This document shows positions 11,228 through 20,791 of a stretch of DNA of 64,000 nt, in pieces. The notes beneath the pieces were generated by a model. That model did no database searches. It was not told where the DNA came from and was given only the letters and a program-made list of their open reading frames with translations. The position numbers and the translations under genes were made by a program. Within the stretch, counting starts at the first letter, position 1, and every line of letters begins with the position of its first letter. Source of the stretch: Glycine soja (Eukaryota > Streptophyta > Magnoliopsida > Fabales > Fabaceae); assembly GCF_004193775.1 (NCBI RefSeq), contig NC_041019.1:32305280-32369279 (forward strand), given 5' to 3'.

Positions 11228-13030
11228 TGTCGCAACCTACCCTTCGGCGGGAGGGCGACACGTGACTTGTGGGTGCGTGTTCCAAGAAAGGAATACACGT
11301 GGAGTCGCCACCAACGTTTATTTGAGGAAAACGTCAGAAAAACCGGAAAAGACGTGATCTACGAACCCTAAGTGAAAAGTTCGGGAGTTGTATTTACGCA
11401 CAGGGAAGGTATTAGCACCCCACGCGTCCGTCACAAGAGACGACAACCTTTAATCAAATGTGCAAATATGACTTCAATTTATATTCTTTTCCCTTTTTAC
11501 GTTCTTATGTCTTTTTATATTTTTATCTTTTTGTGGTCGACGAGGGTGTTTCCCTTGCTCCTACGTATTCCTCAATTGTGATAAAGAAATCAAACCTACC
11601 TAGTTCTTTGTGAACAAAGCGTCTTGGTTATGTTATTTTTTTATCCTTTTTTTGCAAGATATGTTTTTATTGAATGAAAGGTCATTTAAGGCGTTGGACC
11701 ATTAGACAATCTTTCGATTCTTTTGAAAAGTGAGAAAACATTAAGGCATTGGACCATTAATGATTTCTTTATTTTTGAAAGAGGTAACAAAGTTACATAT
11801 TGATTTTAGGCTTTTTTAGAAATCTACACATAACCAATAAAAGCGGAAAAGACCATTTCAAGGCGTTAGACCTTTGAAAATGGCTTTTTTAGGCGATGAC
11901 AAAAGTTTGGTTTATGAATTGATTTTAGCCTTAGTTTCACTTTGGTTATTAGTCAATTCGATTAAGAAAGAGAAATCCCAAAGAAAAATGTCCGATTGAT
12001 TTTTTTTATTTGTTTTACTAAAAGATATTTTTGATTATTATATTATTATTTTACCTCTTTTTGGTTTCCAACGTGGCTACGGCATGACCGAACGGTCGGA
12101 TTTTATTTTAACAGAAATTAACGGATGTTACAATTCAAATGATCGGTGAAAATTTATTTTATTTTTGATTAGGGGAGAAAATGACTTAAGTAAATGACTA
12201 AAGCATGTCAAAACGGGGTACGGAAAGTAAATGAAATGAAAATAAAAGCACATGAAAACAAATGAGGACCACTAAGGGTACATAGAATGAATTGAAAAGT
12301 TCGATTTCGGGAACTTACCGGTTGAAGACCGAAGAACGACGAAGAACGTCGAACAACGGTTGAAAATCTTCGCGAAATCACCCACAAAAATGTTACAGAA
12401 GCGCCTCATCTTGGATTTTCTTCACGAAAACAATTTTTCTCACTAATTTTAAGTGGATCTTAGATACCAGGCGGGTTGAACATTTTTGTTCTTCCCTCCT
12501 TCCCCTATTTATAGGAAAAGGAAGGAGATGCTTGCCACCCAGCTCGCCCAGGCGAACTTAGCTCGCTCAGGCGAGCTAGGTTGCTTTCTCCAGAAGCAAC
12601 CGCCTTCTGGAGGAACATCCTGGAAGGCCCAAGTGGGCTTGATTGCTATTTGAACCCCCATTTTTACTAAATACACCCCCTGCCTTTTTTTTTGTGATTC
12701 TTTTTCCATAAAGTTATGGAAACTTACGAATTTCGTAACGATACTTGTTTTCTTTCCGTAATGTTGCGGAACCTTACGGATTACGTAATCATCCCTTTTT
12801 TTGCCTTCCGGAACTTGACGGAACTTTACGGATTGCGCACTAACACTTCCTTCTAATTTCCGGCATGTCACAGAACTTCACGGATTGTGCTACAACGCTT
12901 TTCTTTTGGCTTCCGGCATGTCTCAGAACTTCACAAATTGCCTAACGATGGGTGCCAAATACCTCGAAGTGGTTAAACGAGGGTCGCATCCCAACAAAGG
13001 ATGGTCCCCGGACGAAATTAGGGTATGACA
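11228..13030 (-). repeat. 5' LTR of copy A
   Basis: On the plus strand this 1,803-bp block starts TGTCGCAACC and ends GGGTATGACA, so it has TG...CA ends in both readings. It matches the two LTRs of copy B over most of its length. A primer-binding site follows immediately on the internal side. The outer side is gypsy gag sequence. A TATA-like box lies at 12,505-12,514. Compared with copy B it keeps a GC-rich palindromic stretch near 12,540-12,590. Confidence 0.9.
12505..12514 (-). promoter_or_regulatory. TATA-like box in the copy A LTR
   Basis: CTATTTATAG on the plus strand, i.e. CTATAAATAG in element sense. It is in the same place in every Ogre-like LTR of the window (21,929; 36,623; 46,237; 50,982). 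It probably sets the transcription start of the element RNA. Confidence 0.55.
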
Positions 13031-13592
13031 GTAACACAGTCTTCTTAGTTGGACATTGAGAAGCTATGTGACCTCTCCCAAGCACTTGAAACATTTTATC
13101 TCGCTACCCCTTGTCTTTTTAAGGGACTCATTGGATTTAATTTGAGTCCTTTGAGGTGCAACATTGTAATTGCTTGAAGAACTAACTCCTTCCTTCTTAT
13201 TTTTGTCCTTCCAACTTTGAGAATTAAAGTTAGAAGAGCTCCTTCTCATGGTACCCTTTCTCTTAAGTTATTGTTCTACCTTAGTAGCTCGATGTACTAA
13301 GTCCTCCAACTCCACATAATTCTCTTATATCACTATTAAGGCCATGTAAGAAGTGTGCCATAGTAGCTTCTCGATCTTCATTAAGACTGGCTCTACTCAA
13401 GGAAATCTCCATCTCTTTATAATATCCATCTACACTTTTTTTTCCTTGTATGAGCCTATGAAGCTTGTTATGAAGGTCTTTATTATAATGAGAAGGAACA
13501 AATCTTCTTCTCATTAATCTTTTCATGTCCTCCTAAGTATTCACCAAAGGTTCTCCAAATCTTCTTGTTGTTAGTCCCACCAAATAAGAGCA
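13031..13592 (-). pseudogene. gag: C-terminal half of a Ty3/gypsy gag (element gypsy-1)
   Basis: Minus-strand frames give the capsid words RRRFVPSHYNKDLHNKLHRL and EDREATMAHFLHGLN (13,281-13,526), a Ser/Asn-rich linker, then a zinc knuckle starting CFKCLG at about 13,090. A one-base shift separates CFKCLG from the GHIASQC half of the knuckle. The right end (13,593) joins a 33-bp duplicated segment whose other copy is at 16,696. The left end is cut at 13,030 by the copy A LTR. The rest of this gag lies at 16,696-16,822 and 18,544-18,789. Confidence 0.8.
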
Positions 13593-13625
13593 TAGTCAGT
13601 GAACTCCATGGATGCCACCTTCATC
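13593..13625. repeat. 33-bp target duplication, left copy
   Basis: This 33-bp segment of the gypsy-1 gag is identical to 16,696-16,728. The sequence to its left is the continuation of gypsy gag; the sequence to its right is copia. The pair therefore flanks the copia fragment like a target-site duplication, but is far longer than the usual 5 bp. Confidence 0.9.
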
Positions 13626-15056
13626 ATTTGATTTGGCTTCTTCTGGAGGATCTTCATTGCTTCCTTTCCCTTTCCCTTTAGAATCTTGTCCATGAATATG
13701 CATTTGTTCTAAAGATTCTGCAACATCATCTAAAATATCCTTTCTTGGAGAAATAGCATTAGATTCATCAAAGGAAACATGAATAGATTCTTCAATAGTC
13801 ATAGTTCTTTTATTATATATTCTATAAGCTTTACTATGCAAGGAATAACCAAGAAAAATTCCTTCATCTGACTTAGCATCAAATTTTCCTAAGTTTTCCT
13901 TTCCATTATTTAATACAAAGCATTTGCAACCAAAAACATGTAGATGTGAGATGTTTGTTTTTCTATAATTGAACAATTCATACGGAGTTTTCTTAAAGAT
14001 AGGTCTGATTAAAGCCCTATTAATGATATAACATGTAGTATTAATAGCTTCAGCCCAAAAATATTTTGGAAGAGGAGTATCATTCAATAAAGTTCTAGCA
14101 ATTTCTTCCAAAGACCTATTTTTCCTTTCAACAACTCCATTTTGTTGAGGGGTTCTAGGTGCAAAAAAATTATGTTCAATACCATGCTTTTCACAAAATA
14201 AATCAAATTCTTTATTTTCAAATTCACCCCCATGATCACTCCTAATAGATATAATCTTGAAATTTTTCTTATTTTGAATAACTTTTGCAAGTTTCCTAAA
14301 TGCTTGAAATGCATCATTCTTATGAGTGATAAATAATGTCCAAGTGTATCTAGAATAGTCATCTACTATAACTAGGGCATAGAAACTTCCTCCAAGACTT
14401 ATAATTCTAGAAGGACCAAACAAATCCATGTGTAGTAATTGTAAAGGTTGAGTAGTTGAAACAATGTTTTTGGATTTGAATGAAACTCTAGTTTGTTTTC
14501 CTTTTTGACATGCATCACATAGTCTATCATTTTCAAATTTTAGTTTTGGCAAACCAATAACTAAATCTTTTGAAATTAATTTATTTAAATGTTCCATGTT
14601 TATGTGAGCAATACGTTTATGCCATAGCCATGGATCATCATCTTTGCTAAGAAAACATTTATTATTATCTAATTTTTGGCTTAAATCTATCATATAGACA
14701 TTGTTAATTCTATACCCTATATGATGTGAACCTTACGGGGCGGATCGCTTGATACAGGCTGTAGAATTTTTGGATGACACCACTTCCAGTGAAGGAAGAT
14801 AAGTCAGGGTAGACGCCACTTCCGGTGAAGGAAGATAAGTCAGGATAGACGCCACAAGGATTACCTTGATAAGTAGAACATTTTCAATGGAGTTTGAAGA
14901 ATTCGTACCTATTTTTCCAACTCCAAGAATTCTACCTTTGTTGTTATCACCATAAGTAACATGCCCACTTTTCTTGGGAGAGATATGTGTGAACTTTGAT
15001 GAATCTCCCGTCATATGCTTTGAACAAACGCTATCTATATACCATTTCTTCTTCAA
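13596..15056 (-). pseudogene. pol: Protease and integrase part of the copia fragment
   Basis: The protease start reads WYIDSVCSKHMTGD; the full element has DSG at this place, so the active-site Gly is changed to Val. After a replaced segment at 14,728-14,870 the frame resumes at 14,693 with the HHCC integrase N-domain (WHKRIAHINMEHLN ... CDACQKGKQ). The integrase core follows with [23 protein letters not shown] and [13 protein letters not shown], which supply the D, D and E residues. It ends in DVAESLEQMHIHGQDSKGKG and then breaks off in the 33-bp duplication. Reverse transcriptase and RNase H are absent. The integrase frame itself is intact for about 365 codons. Confidence 0.85.
14728..14870. 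repeat. Filler with two 36-bp tandem units inside the copia fragment
   Basis: Compared with the full Sirevirus, about 115 bp between protease and integrase are replaced by about 143 bp of unrelated sequence. It contains two units of 36 bp (14,780-14,815 and 14,816-14,851) that differ at two positions. The origin is unknown. The borders are approximate. Confidence 0.65.
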
Positions 15057-15821
15057 AGATACCTACATAAGCAAGTTTGTGACTTAGGTACCCAAACTTT
15101 ATTGGGTCCTTGTGTGTTAGTATTGACTAAAGATCCTTTTGGGACCCATATCATTTTGATATTGTTGCAATTTTTCCTAAAATAACATGTAGATGTGCCA
15201 TGCCCTTTTCTTCCACAATAAAAACATGTAATGAAAGGAGAATTGTATTTTTTTGAGAAAGAAAAGAAACTTTGTAAAACTTTTGTTGTTTTTCTGGTTT
15301 GTATCCAATTCCTGCTTTATCAAAAATACATCTTTGATTCCTAATATAACATCTAGTTTATTCTTGCCAATAGAAAATTTTGCAAGTGAATTTTTCAAAT
15401 TTTTAATTTCTTCTATATATTGCTACAGCATTTACATGAATTTACTTTTTTCATTAGTCATAGTAGAAATATGAACTTTATCACTAGATTTAGAGATTGA
15501 AACTTCAGTTTTAAGACTATCTATTGCTTTGTTTAATTTTGAAATTTCTTTCTCTAAATCTGAAATTGTTTTCTTAGATGAAGAGACAAGTTTTGCTAGT
15601 TTAATTGATTCACTATGTAATTCAGCAAATGCATCTTGTAACTCATCAAAAGAAATAGATTTGTTAGAAGATGTTACCTCTTCGTCGCTTTCATAATTTT
15701 TGCCCATTAGACATAGATTAACCATTTCTTTTTCAGAATCATCAGACAATTCTAAGTCGTTATCATCCCATGTGATATAGGCCTTCTTTGCCTTCTTATC
15801 ACCAATAGTCTTCTTTTCAGA
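15057..15821 (-). pseudogene. Sirevirus Gag-linker region of the copia fragment
   Basis: Minus-strand frames at 15,749-15,432 give an acidic, coiled-coil-like segment (ISFDELQDAFAELHSE, then a heptad-like run ISDLEKEISKLNKAIDSLK). At 15,398-15,177 comes the region that in the full element holds a second Cys/His motif. Stops and shifts separate the two. The order matches 60,076-59,309 of the full Sirevirus. Confidence 0.7.
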
Positions 15822-16778
15822 CTACTCTATTTTTCTCTTAAAAATTGGACAATCAGCCCTCAGATGTCCGAGTTGATTGCACTCAAAGCATTTTGGAATT
15901 TGAGATGACTCTTCAGTTCTTCTTTTAGGTTTGAAGTTTTGTCTTCTTTGATTTCCTCTCATTCTAATAAATTTGTTGAATCTTTTAATAAAGAGGCTAA
16001 GATCTTCATCTTCATCTAAGTCAATTGAATCTTTTATGTCACTTTCCTCTTGGATTGAAGATGAGGCTTTAAGAGCAATTCCCTTCTTTTTCTTCTTATC
16101 ATTTTCTTCATGTTGATTTAGTCTTTGCAACTCCATCTCATGTTCTTGTAATTTTCCAAATAGAGTAGCAAGAGACATAATAGATAAATCTCTAGATTCA
16201 GTGATGGCTGTTACCTTTGGTTGCCATTCTCTACTTAAACATCTTAACACTTTATTTATGAGATCTTCATTTAGAAAAGTTCTTCCTAATGATGCAAGAT
16301 GATTAACTATATGTGTGAATCTTTTTTGCTTATCTTGTATACTTTCATTTGTCTTCATCCTAAATAATTCATACTCATGAGTTAGAGTATTTATCCTAGA
16401 TCTTTTGACATCAGTTGTTCCCACATGTGTAACTTGTAGAGTGTCCCACATATCCTTAGCACTCTTACAATTTGAAATCCTAAAATATTCATCCATTCCT
16501 AGGGCAGAAGTAATAATGTTTTTAGCCTTTAAATTGTACTGCACTAATCTTCTTTCTTCTTCAGACCACTCTTCTCTAGGTTTCTCTATTGTTGTATTTC
16601 CAGCCACCATGGTGGGTACATAAGGTCCAACTTCTATGGCTTCCCATATGTTTAAGGCTATTACCTCAATGAAAATTTGCATTTGGGTTTTCCAGTAGTC
16701 AGTGAACTCCATGGATGCCACCTTCATCTTCTTATATTCTATATAGTTGTGGCATGCAAACAGTTGCTTAATCTTCAT
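15822..16778 (-). pseudogene. gag: Chimeric gypsy-copia gag frame, with CCHC zinc knuckle
   Basis: The open frame of 318 codons begins in the gypsy-1 gag (about 28 codons ending MEFTDY) and passes without a shift into the Sirevirus gag at 16,695 (starting WKTQMQIFIE). The copia part has the conserved stretch QYNLKAKNIITSALG, MWDTLQVTH, KRFTHIVNHLASLG and KVLRCLSREWQPKV. A Lys/Glu-rich linker follows, then a clean CX2CX4HX4C knuckle, CFECNQLGHLRADC. The usual Sirevirus N-terminus is missing. The fusion is accidental in origin; nothing shows that it is expressed. Confidence 0.75.
16696..16728. repeat. 33-bp target duplication, right copy
   Basis: Identical to 13,593-13,625. To its right, gypsy gag continues upstream (in minus sense); to its left is the start of the copia gag fragment. 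Confidence 0.9.
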
Positions 16779-16822
16779 CTCCTACTCCAAATAAGCTTCT
16801 GGATCACTTTTCCCTTGGAAAG

Positions 16823-18538
16823 TGATGAGGACCAACTCAGTGTTGGACAAGTGGCCTAAGATATCTTAAGAAGTGGGGGTTGAATTAAGATATCACAGAC
16901 TATTCCCCAATTAAAAATTTCTACTTTTAATTTAACCCAACAACCCAATATTCCTTTTAAACAAAAACTCATAGATAATAATGCAAATTAATCTTACTAA
17001 ATAGAAATAATAAGCAATAAACAATAAAGGAATTTAAGGGAAGAGAAAATGCAAACTCAGATTTATACTGGTTCGACCACACCCTTGTGCCTACGTCCAG
17101 TCCCCAAGCAACCCGCTTGAGAGTTCCACTATCTTGCAAAATCCCTTTACAAGTTCTGAACCACACAAGGACAACCCTTCCTTTGTGTTCAGATTTCTTC
17201 ACAACAAGAGACCCTCGGTCTCTTAATCCCTTTTGAGAAATAGAAAGAAGAGAAGAAGAAATCTCTCTTGAAAGAGATAGATTGTACAATTGAGCACTCA
17301 ATTAATTCCTTATTGAATTGCAAGTGTATTGGCCAAGGAATTCTTAAAAAGGATAAAATGATTTTGCTTTTTGAGAGGATAAGACTTTTTGTTCTGAAAA
17401 ACTCTAAGCAAATTCGTGTTCCAAGTCACATATAAATAGACCTTTGATGGCGATGTAAAAACCATTTGAAAAGTTGTGACTCTTGGAAATAATTTTCTGA
17501 ATATCTATTCTGGTAATCGATTACAAGACTTGTGTAATCGATTACAGGCTTTAAAATTTGAATCAAAACATTCAGTAACTGCTGGTAATCGATTACACAG
17601 TGTAAAGTTTGAATTCAAATTTCTAATAGTTGTTATAAGTCATTTTGGCCACTGGTAATCGATTACCAAAGAGTAAATCTCTTGAAAAAGACATTTTTGC
17701 TTAAATTTCTTGGCCAAACCTTTTGCAGTTTCAATTTGGAATTCCCTTCCTAAGACACTAGAGATCTTCTTGATGTTGTATCTTGTATTCTTGAATTTTT
17801 GTCTTGAATTAAACTTGAAAAGCGCATTTTCATAAGGCATCAAAACATCACGATCATATGGCATCATCAAAACATCAAAAGCAAAGTCTTTGCTTCTACA
17901 ATCTCAAAGTCTTTGCTTCTACACTCAGGAGCATGGACCTTGAAGTAGAGCATGGATTTGATGGACCAATCACAAGAGCACGTGCTAAGAAAATGGTGAA
18001 TGAAGCCCAATCTGAAATGGAAAACAAGATGCCCAAACCCAAATTCATCAATAGCTTGAAGAGTAAGGAAAATGAGCTAACTTGAAAAAGACCCAAGAAT
18101 AAATCTAATTTGTCATTTGGGCCCAATATTTTGTTTGGATTTTTTATCAAAATAATGGGTTGAAGTTTTTTTTCTTTATTTTCAATTTTTATTGTATATT
18201 TTAGTCAAGAATAATATTAGTGGTTGTTGACTTGCTTACAAATATTTAATAGCCACTAACTTGGGAAAATTTATGCCATTAAGAGTTCAATTACTAGTAG
18301 GAACTCTTGGCAAGTCTTAGGATGAGTATATGTACCTCAAAAATTGATGAATGAAATTAGAACTTTGAGATTAAAAATATTGGTAATTTTCAATTTGGGA
18401 GGAATGTCTCTCTAGGGTTCTTTATTGAGCCAACTCTGATTTTATCAAGAGGCCTTACTCTTATGGCAATCATTTTTTTATGGCTTATCAATTCCTTCGG
18501 AATTTTGGTGCCTTTCCATCTTGGCTCATTGATTCTCA
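16823..18538 (+). repeat. Solo LTR of a gypsy-1-type element, inserted in gypsy-1 gag, itself split by a Sirevirus solo LTR
   Basis: It begins TGATGAGGACC at 16,823 and ends GATTCTCA at 18,538. Without the nested insertion it is about 628 bp. It is homologous to the LTR at 19,903-20,498, in opposite orientation. The gag sequence on both sides rejoins here: the flanks share AAAG, giving an imperfect target duplication. Near its start the plus strand can encode GPITRARAKK, a motif usually seen at the end of gypsy polyproteins, so part of a coding region may lie within this LTR type. Confidence 0.7.
16841..17923 (-). repeat. Sirevirus solo LTR with target duplication CTCAG
   Basis: It starts TGTTGGACAAGTGGCC and ends GCTTCTACA on the plus strand (1,083 bp) and is homologous to the 1,081-bp LTRs at 53,109 and 61,069. 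CTCAG lies on both sides (16,836-16,840 and 17,924-17,928). Four intact GTAATCGATTAC palindromes occur at 17,513-17,666. The hairpin set described for 53,359-53,532 is present at about 17,105-17,285. No internal region is present, so it arose by LTR-LTR recombination. Confidence 0.92.
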
Positions 18539-18543
18539 TCAAA

Positions 18544-18789
18544 GGGGGTATGTTCAGCTTCGCTTCTTCAATTATGTCCTCTCTAGCATCACCACCATCA
18601 TTATCTCTTCTCCTCCTTTTTCTACCTCCATCACCATTGTGATTCCCTTGATTTTCTAATTGTTCAATTCTTTCATATTACTCCTTTGTGTGCTTCCTCA
18701 TCATCCTTTCCATTTGAGTTGTAATTGCATCAATTAGTAACTTGTTGTCTCCCCAAAGAGTATGGTTACCATCACCAACACCTGCCATA
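18544..18789 (-). pseudogene. gag: N-terminus of the gypsy-1 gag
   Basis: The minus strand starts with Met at 18,789 (MAGVGDGNHTLWGDNKLLID), a usual gypsy gag opening, then TQMERMMRKHTKE, one stop, an Arg-rich stretch, and LNIPP. It stops at the solo LTR inserted at 18,538. The reading resumes on the far side of that LTR at 16,822 with FQGKSDPEAYLE. Confidence 0.75.
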
Positions 18790-19885
18790 ATTTAAGCAAA
18801 AAGAAACAAAAGTGCTAGGACCTAACCTCACCACTCTTCTCACATGTTTACACTCTTACAAATATATGGCTTGTGTTTGTTGCTCTCAATTAGGCTTTTG
18901 TGCAATGTGTTCTCTTGTCTTTTACCACTCAATTTACTCTCTGAGTTCTTTAAAGAAGTCAACTTCTAATCTGTACAATAGACCAAAACCAAGTGACAAA
19001 CAATAAAATGAAAGGAGACTCGAGAAGAAACAAGGACAACTCAAACAAAGGATGAACAAAAGACAAGTGCATAATTAGACTCAACAATAAGATATAGTTA
19101 ATTCAAGAGAGACAATGTGACATAAAATGTATATAAATTATGGAACTAAGCCAAGGGTGTTTTGTGCTTGTATTGGACAAATTTCCTTCCTTTTTTATTT
19201 TTTTTATTTCCCAGTTCCTTTTCTATTGCTAATAAGTTCTTAACTTTTAATATTTGCAAAAACACTCAAACCAAATTTTTCTGGATCAAAAGACAAGGTT
19301 TTGCCAAATTTCTCAAGAAAAGGATGAACGATTTGATGAACTCTTAACACAAGTGCGGAACATGACTCAAATCAAGAACCAAAACTCTTCACGCGCATGA
19401 ATCTAATTAAAGACATAGCCCCTAGCACAATAATGAATCAATTAGATTAAAGCACCAAGATGAATTTGCATTTTGCAATAGATGGCATAAATCAATATGT
19501 AAACTCAAGAAAAATGATGCAACAAACTCAGGTGGCAGACAAATCGGAAAGCAAACATAAGAACCTATAAAATGGACGTGGATTTGGAAATGACTAAATG
19601 CCAAAAAAAACTATGCAAGGCATAAGGAAATAAAGGCACCAAACTTAGATTAGTAACACTAACGCCCAATCAGAATTGTTATACTAACATATGAAGATCC
19701 AATGGAAAGAAAGATACAAATAATAGGGAATAAAAAAGGCACTTGAATCCAAAATGAAAAGAAATGACACAAAGTAAGAATAGCTTAATGGACCAGAATT
19801 GGGCATTGCGCATGGATTAGAATTTGAAGCAACTTTGGGACCAACTTGTTGTACAAATTTGACACATAATTAGATGTGAAACCTT
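18790..19885 (-). other. 5' untranslated region of gypsy-1
   Basis: It lies between the primer site at 19,886 and the gag start at 18,789. No coding frame or clear repeat is seen. It is A-rich in plus sense. Confidence 0.5.
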
Positions 19886-19897
19886 GCTCTGATATCA
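19886..19897 (-). promoter_or_regulatory. Primer-binding site of gypsy-1 (initiator tRNA-Met type, one mismatch)
   Basis: The minus strand reads TGATATCAGAGC, one base from TGGTATCAGAGC, the standard match to the 3' end of initiator tRNA-Met. It lies five bases inside the LTR edge at 19,903. Confidence 0.7.
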
Positions 19898-19902
19898 AAT
19901 AA

Positions 19903-20498
19903 TGAGAATCAAGGAGACAATTAGGAAAGGTGCCACAATTCCAAAGGAAATGATAAGCCAAGGATCAAGATTGCCACAAAGGATTAGGGTCCTTGATAAG
20001 ATCAAAGGTGGCTCAATGAAGAACCCTAGAGAGAACGTCCTCTAAATTGGAAAATATCCAAGATTCTGCCTCTCATTCATAAAATTTGAGATACATATAG
20101 TTGGTCATAGAATACCAAAAGTCTCTAATCTTAATGTACTACTAATGGTGATAATTATGTCAAGTTAATGGCTTTAATAATTAACATGTAAGCCGCTCAA
20201 GAGACTAAACACAACAATAGACAAGCATCTAATTATACCCTTATTTAATATAAAATAAAACTAGATACTATATCTTCATGAGCCATCATCCAAATCAGTC
20301 CATTATCTCCATTCCTCAAGTTGCTTTATGTAGTTGACCAAATTGGGCTTTAATCCTTCTAGATGTGAATCTGCTTCAATGGGAGTTGCCACCATTTGGT
20401 ACAAGACTTCCTTTGCTTTCTTAGCATGCACCCTTGTCTTTGGTCCACCAAGTCCTTGTATTGTTTCAATGTCCTTATTCCTTGTTTGATTTTTATCA
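19903..20498 (-). repeat. 5' LTR of gypsy-1
   Basis: The plus strand runs from TGAGAATCAAGG to TTTTTATCA (596 bp). It is homologous and inverted relative to the solo LTR at 16,823-18,538. The primer site follows on its inner side. The partner 3' LTR is not in the window, probably because copy A and its flank separate it. Confidence 0.7.
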
Positions 20499-20507
20499 TA
20501 AAAGTAA

Positions 20508-20791
20508 GAATACCATAATTGGACAAAAAGAACTTGAGAAAGGAAGAGCGCATAGGGATGACTCCAAGGTTAGGCTGGAAATACCAATGAGTGGAAAACT
20601 AAAGAGACTAAAGGATAATTTAGAGGTTATCAATGCATTACATGATCAGGCCTAATAATGTACCAACATGGGTCTATAATAAATAGGCCTATTTCATTCA
20701 TGTTATAATTCTACATTAAATTCTTTTGAATTTAATTTAAATTATAATTTGGACCTTTTGCTTATGTTTCTTAAAATTAGGGTTAGCCTCC
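20508..20791. repeat. Tandem repeat of about 793 bp, unit 1, left part
   Basis: From AAGAATACCATAATTGG onward this matches 37,870 and 38,663. The unit is interrupted at 20,791 by copy B and resumes at 37,359. The distance corrected for copy B is about 795 bp, equal to the spacing of the other units (793 bp). I cannot assign the repeat to a family. Confidence 0.8.

Larger units (their letters stand above)
1..13030 (-). mobile_element. Non-autonomous Ogre/Tat-like LTR retrotransposon, copy A (partial, 5' LTR plus internal region)
   Basis: The element reads on the minus strand: 5' LTR 11,228-13,030, primer site, ORF1, gag, then a long non-coding 3' region that runs off the left edge. The same order and sequence recur in copy B (20,792-37,353), which has both LTRs and fixes the boundaries. 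No protease, reverse transcriptase, RNase H or integrase is visible between gag and the left edge, where Ogre elements normally carry pol. Instead there are tandem arrays and a fragment of an extra ORF. The right end sits inside a gypsy gag reading frame. Family assignment rests on the large size, the ORF upstream of gag and the long LTRs; the general architecture resembles a non-autonomous partner of an Ogre-like element in soybean, which is inference. Confidence 0.8.
13626..16695 (-). mobile_element. LTR-less Sirevirus (Ty1/copia) internal fragment, 3,070 bp
   Basis: The fragment spans from inside gag, through the linker, protease and integrase, to a point just after the integrase. It is closely related to the full Sirevirus at 53,109-62,149. 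There is no LTR, primer site or polypurine tract at either end. It lies within a gypsy gag between identical 33-bp flanks. Both ends stop abruptly at the flank. Capture of a retroelement cDNA piece during repair of a staggered double-strand break would explain this; that is inference. Confidence 0.85.
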
